DNA of 64,000 bases. Origin: Chromatiaceae bacterium. GTDB lineage: Bacteria > Pseudomonadota > Gammaproteobacteria > Chromatiales > Chromatiaceae. This document shows positions 51,865 through 60,326 of this stretch, one piece after another. The translations under genes and the position numbers were made by a program. The first letter of the stretch is position 1. Every line of letters starts with the position of its first letter. The notes under the pieces were generated by a model. The model saw nothing but the letters and a program-made list of their open reading frames with translations, was not told the DNA's origin and ran no database searches. The stretch spans positions 1-64,000 of the forward strand of contig JACKML010000002.1 in assembly GCA_024235415.1 (NCBI GenBank). The letters run 5' to 3'.

Positions 51865-53499
51865 GTGAAACAAAAACTGCTGACGATAGGTATCGATGCA
51901 CCCAATGGCGAACTGCTGGAGTCGTGGCTTGCTCAGGGGCTGTTACCCAGTATTGGGCAGGTCGCGGCGGAGGGACTGATTTGCCGCTATGAACACCAGA
52001 AGCTGTACAGGAATGAACGTTGCTGGGATGCCTTTCTGAATGGTCGGGAATCGACACAAAGCGGCTCGGTTTTTATCCCGGAAACCTATGCATATTTCAA
52101 CGAATCGCTGCAGCGCCAGGAAAGCCATCCCCCCTTTTACGCCAACCTGCGTGATCGCAAGATCTGCATGTTCGATCTTCCTGCCCCTTTGTTGCCCCAA
52201 ATCGAAGGGATCCAGATAGTCGGTTGGGGTAGCGAGCTCAACGCCTCATATCAGGCATCTCTTCCGGTCGGGGTGATGGCGGAGATTCAGAAGAAATACG
52301 GATGGGACCCCAAGCTGGAAGACAACATACGCGTGAAGGATTTCAGGAGTGGCGAAGAGGAGCGATCCTATGTCCTTCCCTGCATTTACGATCGGCAGGC
52401 GGTGCTGGCATTCAAGGACAAGCTGCTCACGGCCATCGAGCGGCGTACGAACATCGCTCTTGATTTGATGGGACGTGATGACTGGGATCTGTACCTGATG
52501 GTCTATCCTGAAAGTCACACGGCAAACCATGTGCTCTGGCACCTCGGCGAGCAACATCCACTCCACGCGCCCGATGCGGGACTCAGTCACGCCTTGTTGG
52601 AGATCTACCAGGCTATCGATGATGGAATCCGACGCGTTCTGACAAAGTGGCCAGTGCAACAGCCGTTGCTGATTTACACCCTCGACCACACGACACGAAA
52701 TTCCATGGACGTGCCCAGTATGGTGCTGCTGCCGGAGTACCTGTACCGATGGAATTTTCCCGGCCACCGGGCACTGGCCACCGGGGATGCAGGAACGTCC
52801 TTGGGTGAGCCTCGCATGGATTACCGACAGCATTGGAAGCACGATGTATGGTCCCTGCGCACAGACGAAGGCGATGACTTGCTGGAATCTCCCGACAGAC
52901 AGGAGGCCGCAGGTGACGCACTGAGCTGGAATTCCGCCAACTGGTACAAGCCGCTTTGGCCAATCATGCGCGCCTTTGCTTTACCGAGCGTTGGCGACGG
53001 ATACATCCGCCTGAACGTGCAGGGACGTGAGTCCCAGGGTCGTATCGCGGCCGACCAGTTCCACGCCACCCTGCTGGAGCTCGAGGAGCTGCTGCGGCGA
53101 ACGGTGAACGCAAGAACGGGGCGTCCACTTGTAACGTCACTGGTCAAGGTCCGCGAAACGCCTTTTGAACGGCCTGACATTCCACCCGACCTGATTGTCT
53201 GCTGGGACGAGGCCAGTGCTGCCGACACCATGGACAGCCCGGATCTGGGCCGCATCGGCCCCATTCCCTATTTCCGCACGGGAGGCCACGTCTCCCATGG
53301 CACCCTCGTGGAAAATACCTGTTATATCCGCGGCCCCGGCATCTCACCGGAGTCGGCGGTGCGCTACGGAAGACTGGAGGATCTGGCGTCGACCATCTTG
53401 CACCTCCTGGGGGAGCCCGTGCCCGCCGGGGTGACTGATCGCCCCCTGTTCGACGTTCTTGGTCCCGATCGCAAGAGAGCGCCTTTCGCTGACGCGTGA
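51865..53499 (+). CDS. AlkP-superfamily phosphohydrolase/phosphodiesterase-like protein
   Basis: The 544-residue protein belongs to the type I phosphodiesterase/nucleotide pyrophosphatase branch (COG3379-like). Probable metal ligands are Asp 11 (LLTIGIDAP), Asp 274 and His 275 (YTLDHTTRN), His 218, 222 and 226 (ESHTANHVLWH) and His 475/478 (GGHVSHGT). A IRLNVQGRESQGRI strand at about 381-394 is a typical family feature. The region aligned with the usual Thr/Ser nucleophile reads KLYRNERCWDAFL, where an Asn seems to replace it. So activity may be altered or lost. Its GTG start is 11 bp after the ATP-grasp gene. Confidence 0.75.
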   Translation: MKQKLLTIGIDAPNGELLESWLAQGLLPSIGQVAAEGLICRYEHQKLYRNERCWDAFLNGRESTQSGSVFIPETYAYFNESLQRQESHPPFYANLRDRKICMFDLPAPLLPQIEGIQIVGWGSELNASYQASLPVGVMAEIQKKYGWDPKLEDNIRVKDFRSGEEERSYVLPCIYDRQAVLAFKDKLLTAIERRTNIALDLMGRDDWDLYLMVYPESHTANHVLWHLGEQHPLHAPDAGLSHALLEIYQAIDDGIRRVLTKWPVQQPLLIYTLDHTTRNSMDVPSMVLLPEYLYRWNFPGHRALATGDAGTSLGEPRMDYRQHWKHDVWSLRTDEGDDLLESPDRQEAAGDALSWNSANWYKPLWPIMRAFALPSVGDGYIRLNVQGRESQGRIAADQFHATLLELEELLRRTVNARTGRPLVTSLVKVRETPFERPDIPPDLIVCWDEASAADTMDSPDLGRIGPIPYFRTGGHVSHGTLVENTCYIRGPGISPESAVRYGRLEDLASTILHLLGEPVPAGVTDRPLFDVLGPDRKRAPFADA

Positions 53500-53508
53500 G
53501 GCCTTGTC

Positions 53509-54915
53509 ATGCGCATCGCTCTGCACGACTATGTGACCGATCCGCTGCTGACGCAGAAGGATGGTGTCAACCTTGCCCACGAGAACATCGCGACATTGCT
53601 GCGCGGCGTTGACAAGGGGCAGTTGTTGGTGCGCTTTCACGACTTCAATCGCCTGTTGACGGACCAGGGCTATGCTCTGGATGTCTTGTCCAACACCGAT
53701 TGCGTGGTCAGCAATGTAGGGCCACATGCGCATTACTATTTCTATTTGCGGGAACGATTCGACCTCGATTTCCGCATTCTGCGCGATGTGCGCACGGCCA
53801 TCTGGAGCAGTTATCTGCTGCAGGAACATCTTTGCCGGCCCTACCTGAGGGATGGGGATGTCCTGATGGTGGCGAGCCACTATACGCGCGCCATCTACGA
53901 GAAACTTTTCCCACATCTGCGTTCGGGCAATACCGTACGTTGCTATCCGCTGACCGTCGAATTTCCCGCCGAGTTGCCAGCCCGCAGGCAGGCGTCGTAT
54001 TTCACGCTCGGTTATATCGGCCGGCTGTCCGAGGACAAGAATTTTTCCGATATCGTCGATCTGCTTGTCATGATGAACAAGAACCAGCCGGGGCATTACA
54101 AGCTGCTGGCCTGTGGTGACATCCATTCCACCAGTTGTCACCCTGATGCCGTGAGGGCAGTGATTCTCGATGAACTGGGTGAAGGGGACTATTTCGAGTA
54201 TCTGCCTCCACGAGCCAATGGCCATGTTTGGGAACTCTACCGGCGTTTTGACGCCATGCTTTTCCCCAGCACATCCAACCTGGAGACTTTGGGGCGTGTC
54301 TTGGTCGAGGCCAGCTATGCGGGCGTACCAGTAGTCTGCGGTGATCATGCGGCCGCAGCTGAACTGATGCCATTGTCCTCGCTGTGTCGGGTGAGCTACG
54401 TCACGCGAAAGACATTCAGTGCGCATTTTGACCATCTGTTGGGGCGTGTGGATCTGGACGACATGGCGAAGGCCCTGTCCGGCGATGACTTGAGGCCGGC
54501 AGATTGTCATCTTGAGTACATGGCGCACGCGCAAAAGTTCACGGAGCTGCTGTCGGACATGGCGATGAATAGGAAACTGCCGGTGGAACAGCTTACCCTG
54601 ACAGATTCACAGCAGCGATTCGTCGAGTCGTTACATGCCACGTTGCCTGATGCCCTGGATAAGGAAACGGTGGATGCATTGATGGCTGATCTGATGCCCT
54701 GGATCGGCGGCCTGCAGGCCACGAGCACGCAAATTCGTTCACGGTATCTTGACTGGCTGGTGTCGATGAGCAAGCATCCCGCGCGCACCGAGCGCTATAT
54801 TTCAACCAGTGCACAGACGAATGCGGACTTGACATGCGTGGGAGGCATAGATATCGAGCTTTGCCATGTCATTGGCTTCTACCCTGAGTTTTTCCTTGCG
54901 GATTCCCTGGCCTGA
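53509..54915 (+). CDS. GT-B glycosyltransferase (GT4-like)
   Basis: The 468-residue protein has a GT-B organisation. The acceptor-side half is about residues 1-160. The donor-side half starts at YFTLGYIGRLSEDKNFSDIVDL (about 164-185). The EX7E motif ETLGRVLVE at 259-267 is in SNLETLGRVLVEASYAGVPVV, diagnostic of GT4-type retaining transferases. A C-terminal helical extension of about 150 residues is not recognised. A GAGG lies upstream of ATG 53509, 9 bp after the previous gene. As the last member of the operon it suggests the product is glycosylated or is a nucleotide-sugar-derived conjugate. Confidence 0.85.
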   Translation: MRIALHDYVTDPLLTQKDGVNLAHENIATLLRGVDKGQLLVRFHDFNRLLTDQGYALDVLSNTDCVVSNVGPHAHYYFYLRERFDLDFRILRDVRTAIWSSYLLQEHLCRPYLRDGDVLMVASHYTRAIYEKLFPHLRSGNTVRCYPLTVEFPAELPARRQASYFTLGYIGRLSEDKNFSDIVDLLVMMNKNQPGHYKLLACGDIHSTSCHPDAVRAVILDELGEGDYFEYLPPRANGHVWELYRRFDAMLFPSTSNLETLGRVLVEASYAGVPVVCGDHAAAAELMPLSSLCRVSYVTRKTFSAHFDHLLGRVDLDDMAKALSGDDLRPADCHLEYMAHAQKFTELLSDMAMNRKLPVEQLTLTDSQQRFVESLHATLPDALDKETVDALMADLMPWIGGLQATSTQIRSRYLDWLVSMSKHPARTERYISTSAQTNADLTCVGGIDIELCHVIGFYPEFFLADSLA

Positions 54916-54958
54916 TAGTGGCCGTCGCTTTGGGCTCTCATGAAGCCAACCAGCACCA

Positions 54959-54997
54959 CAAATTCAAAAGGCCCCATTGAGGAGCCTTTTGAATTTG
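54959..54997 (-). terminator. Hairpin at the 3' end of tRNA-Ser, candidate terminator
   Basis: Perfect 14-nt arms at 54959-54972 and 54984-54997 enclose an 11-nt loop. On the minus strand it begins within the tRNA-Ser CCA end, so it can terminate the tRNA transcript. A T-rich flank is modest. It could also terminate the glycosyltransferase transcript on the plus strand. Confidence 0.55.
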
Positions 54998-55085
54998 GCG
55001 GAGGGGCAGGGATTCGAACCCTGGGTGGGCTCTCACCCACGGCGGTTTTCAAGACCGCTGCATTCAACCGCTCTGCCACCCCTCC
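54996..55085 (-). tRNA. tRNA-Ser (anticodon TGA)
   Basis: The minus strand folds as a class II tRNA. The acceptor pair GGAGGGG/CCCCTCC, an anticodon stem-loop with CTTGAAA, a long variable arm, the TTCGAAT-type T loop (GGGTTCGAATCCC) and an encoded CCA are all present. It is 90 nt with CCA. The discriminator is G, as expected for serine. Confidence 0.97.
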
Positions 55086-55259
55086 AGGTTTGGCAAGGCC
55101 GCGAAGGATACCGGAATTTCCCTATAAGACAACAGCCTTTAACCCTTGAACTGTCTTTGGAATGCCCCCACGGTTGGGGTATCCTTCGGGAAACTTTTGG
55201 ACCGGCTGCCGGTCTGATTCGGTGATTTCAACGCAACAACTGCCCAGGAGGCATGTGCA

Positions 55260-55931
55260 ATGAACCGTTACGAGAACGTTATCGCTCACAGTGGCGGCCA
55301 GGTGGTGTCGAGCAACAAGGTGCTGAAAAACACCTACCTGCTGCTCTCCGCAACCCTCGGCTTCAGCGCCCTGATGGCGGTCGTGTCAATGGCAATCGGC
55401 GTACCGCCGATCGCTTACCTGGTCGCCGTGATCGCAGCGATGGTATTAGGTATTTTCGTGTTGCCGCGTACCGCCAATTCGACCAGCGGGATCGGCGTGA
55501 TCTTTTTGATCACCGGGCTGCTCGGTTTTGGTCTGGGATCGATACTGAGCATGTATCTTGCCCTGCCTAACGGCCCGCAGGTAATTGCCACCGCGTTTGC
55601 CGGCACCGGAATCATCTTCCTCGGCTTGTCGGGGTATGCCCTGACCACCAAGCGTGACTTCAGCTTCATGGGCGGCTTCCTGTTCGCAGGCATGATGGTC
55701 GTGGTGCTTGCGATGATTGCCAATATCTTCCTGCAGATGCCGGCGCTGTCACTGGCCGTATCCGGTGGCATCATCCTGATCATGAGCGGCTTCATCCTGT
55801 TTGACACGAGCCGCATCATCCAGGGTGGCGAGACCAACTACATCATGGCCACCTACGGTCTGTACCTGAGTATTTTCAACATCTTCATCAGCCTGCTGCA
55901 GATCCTCGGGATCATGGGCGGCGATGACTGA
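55260..55931 (+). CDS. yccA: Bax inhibitor-1 family protein YccA (FtsH modulator)
   Basis: YccA is a polytopic inner-membrane protein that binds and inhibits FtsH/HflKC proteolysis. The 223-residue protein has a short cytoplasmic N-terminus followed by seven hydrophobic helices. It includes SILSMYLALPNGPQVIATAFAGTG and the C-terminal family signature SGFILFDTSRIIQGGETNYIMATYGLYLSIFNIF. It is preceded by a 170 bp gap from tRNA-Ser and followed by a strong terminator. Confidence 0.95.
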   Translation: MNRYENVIAHSGGQVVSSNKVLKNTYLLLSATLGFSALMAVVSMAIGVPPIAYLVAVIAAMVLGIFVLPRTANSTSGIGVIFLITGLLGFGLGSILSMYLALPNGPQVIATAFAGTGIIFLGLSGYALTTKRDFSFMGGFLFAGMMVVVLAMIANIFLQMPALSLAVSGGIILIMSGFILFDTSRIIQGGETNYIMATYGLYLSIFNIFISLLQILGIMGGDD

Positions 55932-55952
55932 TCAGGCCGCATGAGCCAATAC

Positions 55953-55979
55953 AACCCCGGCCTGGCGCCGGGGTTTTTT
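55953..55979 (+). terminator. Rho-independent terminator after yccA
   Basis: A 9-bp stem (AACCCCGGC at 55953-55961 and GCCGGGGTT at 55967-55975) with loop CTGGC runs into TTTTTT. Confidence 0.9.
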
Positions 55980-56011
55980 CTGTCTGTCTGAATCGAAGGG
56001 GGAGTTCCGCG

Positions 56012-56194
56012 ATGGAGTGGATGCAGATCCTTGGGGTGGTCGCCGGCGTCATGATGCTGTTCGTGTTATGGCCGGCTTACAAACACTGGTCGGCCAACAG
56101 TCCAAAGGCGGAAAAGGGCGACTGGCAGGCGGTATTGCTTCCGCTTGCTGCAGTGGTGGGACTGGTGGCGCTGTTGATCATGGCCGTCAAATAG
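56012..56194 (+). CDS. Small hydrophobic protein, two membrane helices
   Basis: The 60-residue product has helices at about residues 4-22 (QILGVVAGVMMLFVLWPAY) and 42-58 (LLPLAAVVGLVALLIMAV), joined by a charged loop (KHWSANSPKAEKGDW). A GGGGGAG ribosome site is well placed before the ATG. It lies between yccA and uvrY, with its own gap on both sides. No family is recognised. Regulation by its neighbours is not evident. Confidence 0.7.
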   Translation: MEWMQILGVVAGVMMLFVLWPAYKHWSANSPKAEKGDWQAVLLPLAAVVGLVALLIMAVK

Positions 56195-56337
56195 GCTGGG
56201 CGAGATCGGCCACATTGGCATTGGGTTTTTGTCGTTTTCGAGGCGTTCAGGCGTCTTGCTTGAAACCGCCGGCGTCGTGATAACATCCCGGCGTTAAAAG
56301 AATTAATAACGTCGTTTTATCTGTTGCCGTGCTCGCC

Positions 56338-56982
56338 ATGATCCGAATTATGCTCGTTGATGACCACGACCTGTTCCGTGCAGGCGTGCGCAGCATCCTG
56401 CAAGGCCAGGATGGGATGGTCGTTGTAGGCGAATTCGCCAACGGTGAGGATGCCATCAATGCGGTGCGTGCCGAGGCACCCGACCTGATTCTGATGGACG
56501 TCAACATGCCGGGGATCGGCGGTGTGGAGGCGACGCGCAAGATTCTTAAAATAGCCCCGGATGTTCGGGTTATCGCGGTCACTGTGCTGAGTGATGACCC
56601 GTTTCCGAATCAGCTTCTGGATGCCGGCGCGCGCGGTTACATCTCCAAGGGCAGCGGTTCGGAAGAGATGCTCGAGGCGATCCGCATGGTGATGCGCGGC
56701 CAGCACTATATTTCAGGTGATGTCGCGCAGAAACTCACCCTGGCCAATTTCCGCAAGGGTGGTGAGTCATCGGTGCTGGGGACGCTGTCGGCCAGAGAGA
56801 TGCAGGTGATGATGATGATCACCCAGGGGCAGGGCAACCAGCAGATCTCGGACGCGCTGTTTCTCAGCCCCAAGACCATCAGCACCTACCGACATCGATT
56901 GTTCGAGAAACTCGATGTAGCGAACGACGTGGAACTGACTCACCTGGCGATTCGTCACGGCCTGCTCGAAAACGCACAATGA
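56338..56982 (+). CDS. uvrY: Response regulator UvrY/GacA
   Basis: UvrY (GacA) is the DNA-binding half of the BarA/GacS system that drives CsrB/RsmY-type sRNAs. The 214-residue NarL-family protein has the receiver with DDHDLFRAG (acidic pocket), the phosphorylated Asp in LILMDVNMPG (near residue 54), and KGSGSEEM near the conserved Lys. The LuxR-type HTH reads LSAREMQVMMMITQG ... LFLSPKTISTYRHRLFEKL. ATG 56338 fits the family N-terminus (MIRIMLVDDHDLF). In many genomes uvrC and pgsA follow directly, as here with one insertion. Confidence 0.95.
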   Translation: MIRIMLVDDHDLFRAGVRSILQGQDGMVVVGEFANGEDAINAVRAEAPDLILMDVNMPGIGGVEATRKILKIAPDVRVIAVTVLSDDPFPNQLLDAGARGYISKGSGSEEMLEAIRMVMRGQHYISGDVAQKLTLANFRKGGESSVLGTLSAREMQVMMMITQGQGNQQISDALFLSPKTISTYRHRLFEKLDVANDVELTHLAIRHGLLENAQ

Positions 56983-57614
56983 CTGCCTCGTCGTTCGATC
57001 CCGGCTGTCGCCGCTGCGCACGGCTGGCCACCTTTCTGGACGAGGTCAAGGCAACTCATCCCGGTTACTTCTGCCGCCCGGTGCCGCCTTTCGGGGACCC
57101 GGAGCCGCGCGTGTTGGTGGTGGGGTTGGCGCCAGGACTGCACGGCGCCAATGCGACAGGACGCCCGTTTACCGGCGATTTTGCCGGCTTGCTTCTATAC
57201 CAGACACTGTTCCGCTTCGGTTTCGCCAGTGCGCCGCAATCCACAGCCGCTGACGACGGCTTGCGCCTGATTCAGTGTCGAATCACCAACGCGGTCAAGT
57301 GCCTGCCCCCACAAAACAAGCCGGTCGGAGAAGAGATCAACAACTGCCGGGATTTCCTGCAGCAGGAACTGGCCGCTTTTGGCGCTGGCGGCGTGGTCGT
57401 GGCGCTGGGTGCGATTGCGCACAAGTCGGTGATCGCAGGGTTCGGGCTGCGGCAAAAGGATTTCATCTTTGGCCATGCGGCTGAGCATGCGATGCCGCGT
57501 GGCATCCGGTTGATCGATTCCTACCACTGCAGCCGCTACAACACTCAGACCAGGCGCCTCACGGAGGACATGTTCGCCCAGGTATTCGCTCGTGCACGTG
57601 CGTTGCTGGGTTGA
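56979..57614 (+). CDS. Family 5 uracil-DNA glycosylase (UdgB-like)
   Basis: UdgB-type enzymes remove uracil and some deaminated purines from DNA. The 211-residue protein has the two expected motifs: GLAPGLHGANATGRPFTGDFAG (about residues 48-69; motif GxAPG) and SYHCSRYNTQTRRL near 178-191 (HPS-like region altered to H-C-S). An N-terminal CxxC (CRRC) begins an iron-sulfur-type cysteine set, with Cys 32 (YFCRP) and later CRDF as other candidates. It overlaps uvrY by 4 bp (ATGA) and precedes uvrC, so DNA-repair genes are grouped. Confidence 0.87.
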   Translation: MTASSFDPGCRRCARLATFLDEVKATHPGYFCRPVPPFGDPEPRVLVVGLAPGLHGANATGRPFTGDFAGLLLYQTLFRFGFASAPQSTAADDGLRLIQCRITNAVKCLPPQNKPVGEEINNCRDFLQQELAAFGAGGVVVALGAIAHKSVIAGFGLRQKDFIFGHAAEHAMPRGIRLIDSYHCSRYNTQTRRLTEDMFAQVFARARALLG

Positions 57615-57634
57615 GGGCGAAGTAAACTAGTGCG

Positions 57635-59458
57635 GTGAGTGAATCGGAATCCAGCTTTGACCACAAGACCTTCCTGCGAAGCCTGACCCCGGGCCCGGGC
57701 GTGTACCGGATGCTGAATGCACAGGGCCAGGTGATGTACGTCGGCAAGGCCAAGAACCTGCGACGGCGCGTCGGCAGTTATTTCACCCGTGCAGCAAACC
57801 GACGAATTGCGAGCATGGTGGCGCAGATCCAGGGCATCGAGATCACGGCTACCCATACCGAGGCCGAGGCACTGCTGCTGGAGAACAACCTGATCAAGGA
57901 GCACAAGCCGCGCTACAACGTGCTCCTGCGTGACGACAAGAGTTATCCCTACCTGTTCCTCTCGGACGAGGAATTCCCGCGACTGGCATTTCACCGCGGG
58001 GCACGCCGGTCCAAGGGCCGTTATTTCGGTCCCTATCCCAGCGCCAGTGCCGTGCGCGAGACGCTGCAGCTGTTGCAGAAGCTGTTCCCGGTCCGACAAT
58101 GCGAGGACAGCTATTTCCGCAACCGCTCGCGGCCCTGCCTGCAGTATCAGATCCAGCGTTGCACCGCGCCCTGCGTGGGCTTCGTCAAGCCCGATAGCTA
58201 TTGGCAGGACGTGCGCGATACCGAGTTGTTCCTCGAAGGCAAGGCGTCGGATGTCATCGAGCGTTGGGTGCGCAAAATGGAGGCGGCCTCCGAGCGACTG
58301 GAATATGAGGAGGCCGCGCACCTGCGTGATCAAATCGGCGCGCTGCGCTCGGTACAGGAAAAGCAGTATGTCAGCGGCGAACGAGGCGATCTCGATATTG
58401 TTGCGGTGGCCGCCGAGGGCGCGGTGGCCTGCGTGCAGCTGTTCTATGTGCGCCAGGGGCGCAATCTCGGTAACAAGAGCCTGTTTCCACGCTCTGGGGA
58501 CGGCGCCGAGCCGAGCGAAATCATCTCGGCATTCATCGCGCAACACTATCTGGGCAGGGCGGTTCCGCAGCAGATCCTGGTCAACGTGGAGCCGGAAGAC
58601 AAGGCGGTGCTCGAAGAGTCGCTGAGCCTGCAGGCCGAGCGCAAGGTGACGATTCAGTCGCGACCACGCGGCGAGCGTGCGCGCTGGCTGAAAATGGCAG
58701 TGGACAATGCCGCGCTCGCGCTCGCATCGCGCCTGGCCAGTGCCGGCAGTGCGCGTGCCCGGCTCGGTGCCCTGCAGACTGCGCTTGGCCTTGTGGACCT
58801 GCCGCAGCGCATGGAGTGTTTCGATATCAGCCATACCCAGGGCGACCAGACGGTCGCGTCCTGCGTAGTGTTTGTCGATGGGGCGCCAAGCAAGGCCGAC
58901 TATCGCCGATTCAACATCGCCGGGATCACCCCGGGTGACGACTATGCAGCAATGCGCCAGGCACTGGACCGGCGCTACAAGCGGGTGTTGGCGGGTGAGG
59001 GCAGGTTACCGGATATCCTGCTGATTGACGGTGGTTTGGGCCAGCTGACGGTGGCCGGCGACATCATGGCGGAACTGGGTGTGGACGGCGTCCTGCTGCT
59101 CGGTGTGGCGAAGGGGCCGGATCGGCGTCCGGGGATGGAACAGCTTTTCTTGTTGGGTCGCAGTGCCGCTCTTATACTGCCAGCAGACTCGCCGGCCCTG
59201 CATCTGGTACAGCAGATCCGCGACGAGGCGCATCGATTTGCGATCACCGGACACCGGCAGCGGCGCGGCAAGGCGAAAAAGCGCTCGGTACTCGAGGACA
59301 TCAACGGCATCGGCCCGAAACGCAGGGCGCGTCTACTCAAACAGTTCGGTGGCCTGCAGGGCCTGTCGCGTGCAGGCATCGAAGATATCAGTACCGTCGA
59401 AGGTGTCAGCGAGAAGCTGGCGCAAGAGATCTACGCGGCATTTCACGGTAACAAATGA
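57635..59458 (+). CDS. uvrC: Excinuclease ABC subunit C
   Basis: UvrC makes the two incisions in nucleotide-excision repair. The 607-residue protein has the GIY-YIG nuclease domain (GPGVYRMLNAQGQVMYVGKAKNLRRRVGSYF, residues about 19-49) and a UVR segment (RLEYEEAAHLRDQIGALR, about 222-239) that binds UvrB. The RNase H-like C-terminal nuclease includes CFDISHTQGDQTVASCVVF, and tandem HhH motifs (about 550-605) close the protein. A GTG start is used. It is 20 bp after the glycosylase gene. Confidence 0.97.
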   Translation: MSESESSFDHKTFLRSLTPGPGVYRMLNAQGQVMYVGKAKNLRRRVGSYFTRAANRRIASMVAQIQGIEITATHTEAEALLLENNLIKEHKPRYNVLLRDDKSYPYLFLSDEEFPRLAFHRGARRSKGRYFGPYPSASAVRETLQLLQKLFPVRQCEDSYFRNRSRPCLQYQIQRCTAPCVGFVKPDSYWQDVRDTELFLEGKASDVIERWVRKMEAASERLEYEEAAHLRDQIGALRSVQEKQYVSGERGDLDIVAVAAEGAVACVQLFYVRQGRNLGNKSLFPRSGDGAEPSEIISAFIAQHYLGRAVPQQILVNVEPEDKAVLEESLSLQAERKVTIQSRPRGERARWLKMAVDNAALALASRLASAGSARARLGALQTALGLVDLPQRMECFDISHTQGDQTVASCVVFVDGAPSKADYRRFNIAGITPGDDYAAMRQALDRRYKRVLAGEGRLPDILLIDGGLGQLTVAGDIMAELGVDGVLLLGVAKGPDRRPGMEQLFLLGRSAALILPADSPALHLVQQIRDEAHRFAITGHRQRRGKAKKRSVLEDINGIGPKRRARLLKQFGGLQGLSRAGIEDISTVEGVSEKLAQEIYAAFHGNK

Positions 59459-60051
59459 GCCCGATTTACAATCTTCCGAATCTCTTGACCCTGCTGCGTA
59501 TCGTCCTGATACCGGTATTCGTCGTGGTGTTCTACCTGCCGATGGCCTGGGCGCACGAGGCGGCCACCGTGATTTTCGTACTGGCAGCGATAACCGACTG
59601 GCTGGATGGCTACCTGGCCCGCCGTATGCAGCTGGTGTCAGCGCTGGGTGCCTTTCTCGACCCGGTGGCCGACAAGCTGATGGTGGCGACGGCGTTGGTG
59701 CTGGTGGTCCAGGCCGACCCGCAGGTCGCGATCGCGGTGGCCGCCGCGGTGATCATCGGGCGCGAGATCACCATCTCGGCGCTGCGCGAATGGATGGCTG
59801 AATTGGGCAAACGCACCCGGGTCTCGGTCTCGGAGATCGGAAAATTCAAAACAGCAGCGCAGATGGCCGCCATCGCTTTATTGATCTATCGGGATGACGT
59901 CTGGGAGATCCCTGTGTACACCGTGGGCCTGGTGTTGTTGTACGTTGCCGTCGTCCTGACGCTGTGGTCGATGACTTTGTATCTGCGTGCCGCATGGCCC
60001 AGCCTGAGCGGTGACGATACGACGGCGCGCCTGCCTCAGGATTTGCAGTGA
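59455..60051 (+). CDS. pgsA: Phosphatidylglycerophosphate synthase
   Basis: PgsA makes phosphatidylglycerophosphate from CDP-diacylglycerol and glycerol 3-phosphate. The 198-residue membrane protein has the CDP-alcohol phosphotransferase motif DGYLARRMQLVSALGAFLDPVAD (DG-x2-AR-x8-G-x3-D-x3-D) at about residues 48-70. Its start is MSPIYNLPNLLTLLRIVLIPVF. It overlaps uvrC by 4 bp (ATGA). Confidence 0.97.
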   Translation: MSPIYNLPNLLTLLRIVLIPVFVVVFYLPMAWAHEAATVIFVLAAITDWLDGYLARRMQLVSALGAFLDPVADKLMVATALVLVVQADPQVAIAVAAAVIIGREITISALREWMAELGKRTRVSVSEIGKFKTAAQMAAIALLIYRDDVWEIPVYTVGLVLLYVAVVLTLWSMTLYLRAAWPSLSGDDTTARLPQDLQ

Positions 60052-60056
60052 CAGGC

Positions 60057-60084
60057 TTGACACATGTCGCCGAATGTCTAAAAT
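60057..60084 (+). promoter_or_regulatory. Promoter of the tRNA genes after pgsA
   Basis: A perfect TTGACA (60057-60062) and TAAAAT (60079-60084) are separated by 16 bp, overlapping the pgsA end region. The bases after the -10 are GC-rich (CGGCGCTC), like the stringent-control discriminator of stable RNA promoters. The start would be near 60091, a few bases before tRNA-Gly. Confidence 0.7.
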
Positions 60085-60098
60085 ACGGCGCTCGTTCG

Positions 60099-60174
60099 GC
60101 GGGAATAGCTCAGTTGGTAGAGCGCAACCTTGCCAAGGTTGAGGTCGCGAGTTCGAGCCTCGTTTCCCGCTCCA
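60099..60174 (+). tRNA. tRNA-Gly (anticodon GCC)
   Basis: The 76-nt sequence folds as a standard cloverleaf: acceptor GCGGGAA/TTCCCGC, D loop AGCTCAGTTGGTAGAGC, anticodon loop with GCC (TTGCCAA), T arm GAGTTCGAGCCTC, discriminator T and an encoded CCA. Confidence 0.97.
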
Positions 60175-60184
60175 GATATCTACG

Positions 60185-60214
60185 GAAACCCCGCGCTCGA
60201 GCGGGGTTTCTCGT
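60185..60214 (+). terminator. Hairpin between tRNA-Gly and tRNA-Cys
   Basis: Arms GAAACCCCGC (60185-60194) and GCGGGGTTTC (60201-60210) enclose a 6-nt loop and lead into TCGTTT. It is either an internal attenuator or a processing stem in the tRNA transcript, since tRNA-Cys follows without an obvious separate promoter. Confidence 0.5.
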
Positions 60215-60252
60215 TTCAGCCGGCACATCGTTGTCGCTGATTCGCCCAGTTT

Positions 60253-60326
60253 GGCCGAGTGGCAGAGTGGTCATGCAGCGGATTGCAAATCCGTGGACGT
60301 CGGTTCGATTCCGGCCTCGGCCTCCA
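60253..60326 (+). tRNA. tRNA-Cys (anticodon GCA)
   Basis: The 74-nt sequence folds with acceptor GGCCGAG/CTCGGCC, an anticodon loop TTGCAAA, T arm CGGTTCGATTCCG, discriminator T and an encoded CCA. The order Gly-Cys-Leu after pgsA is conserved in E. coli and Pseudomonas. Confidence 0.97.
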
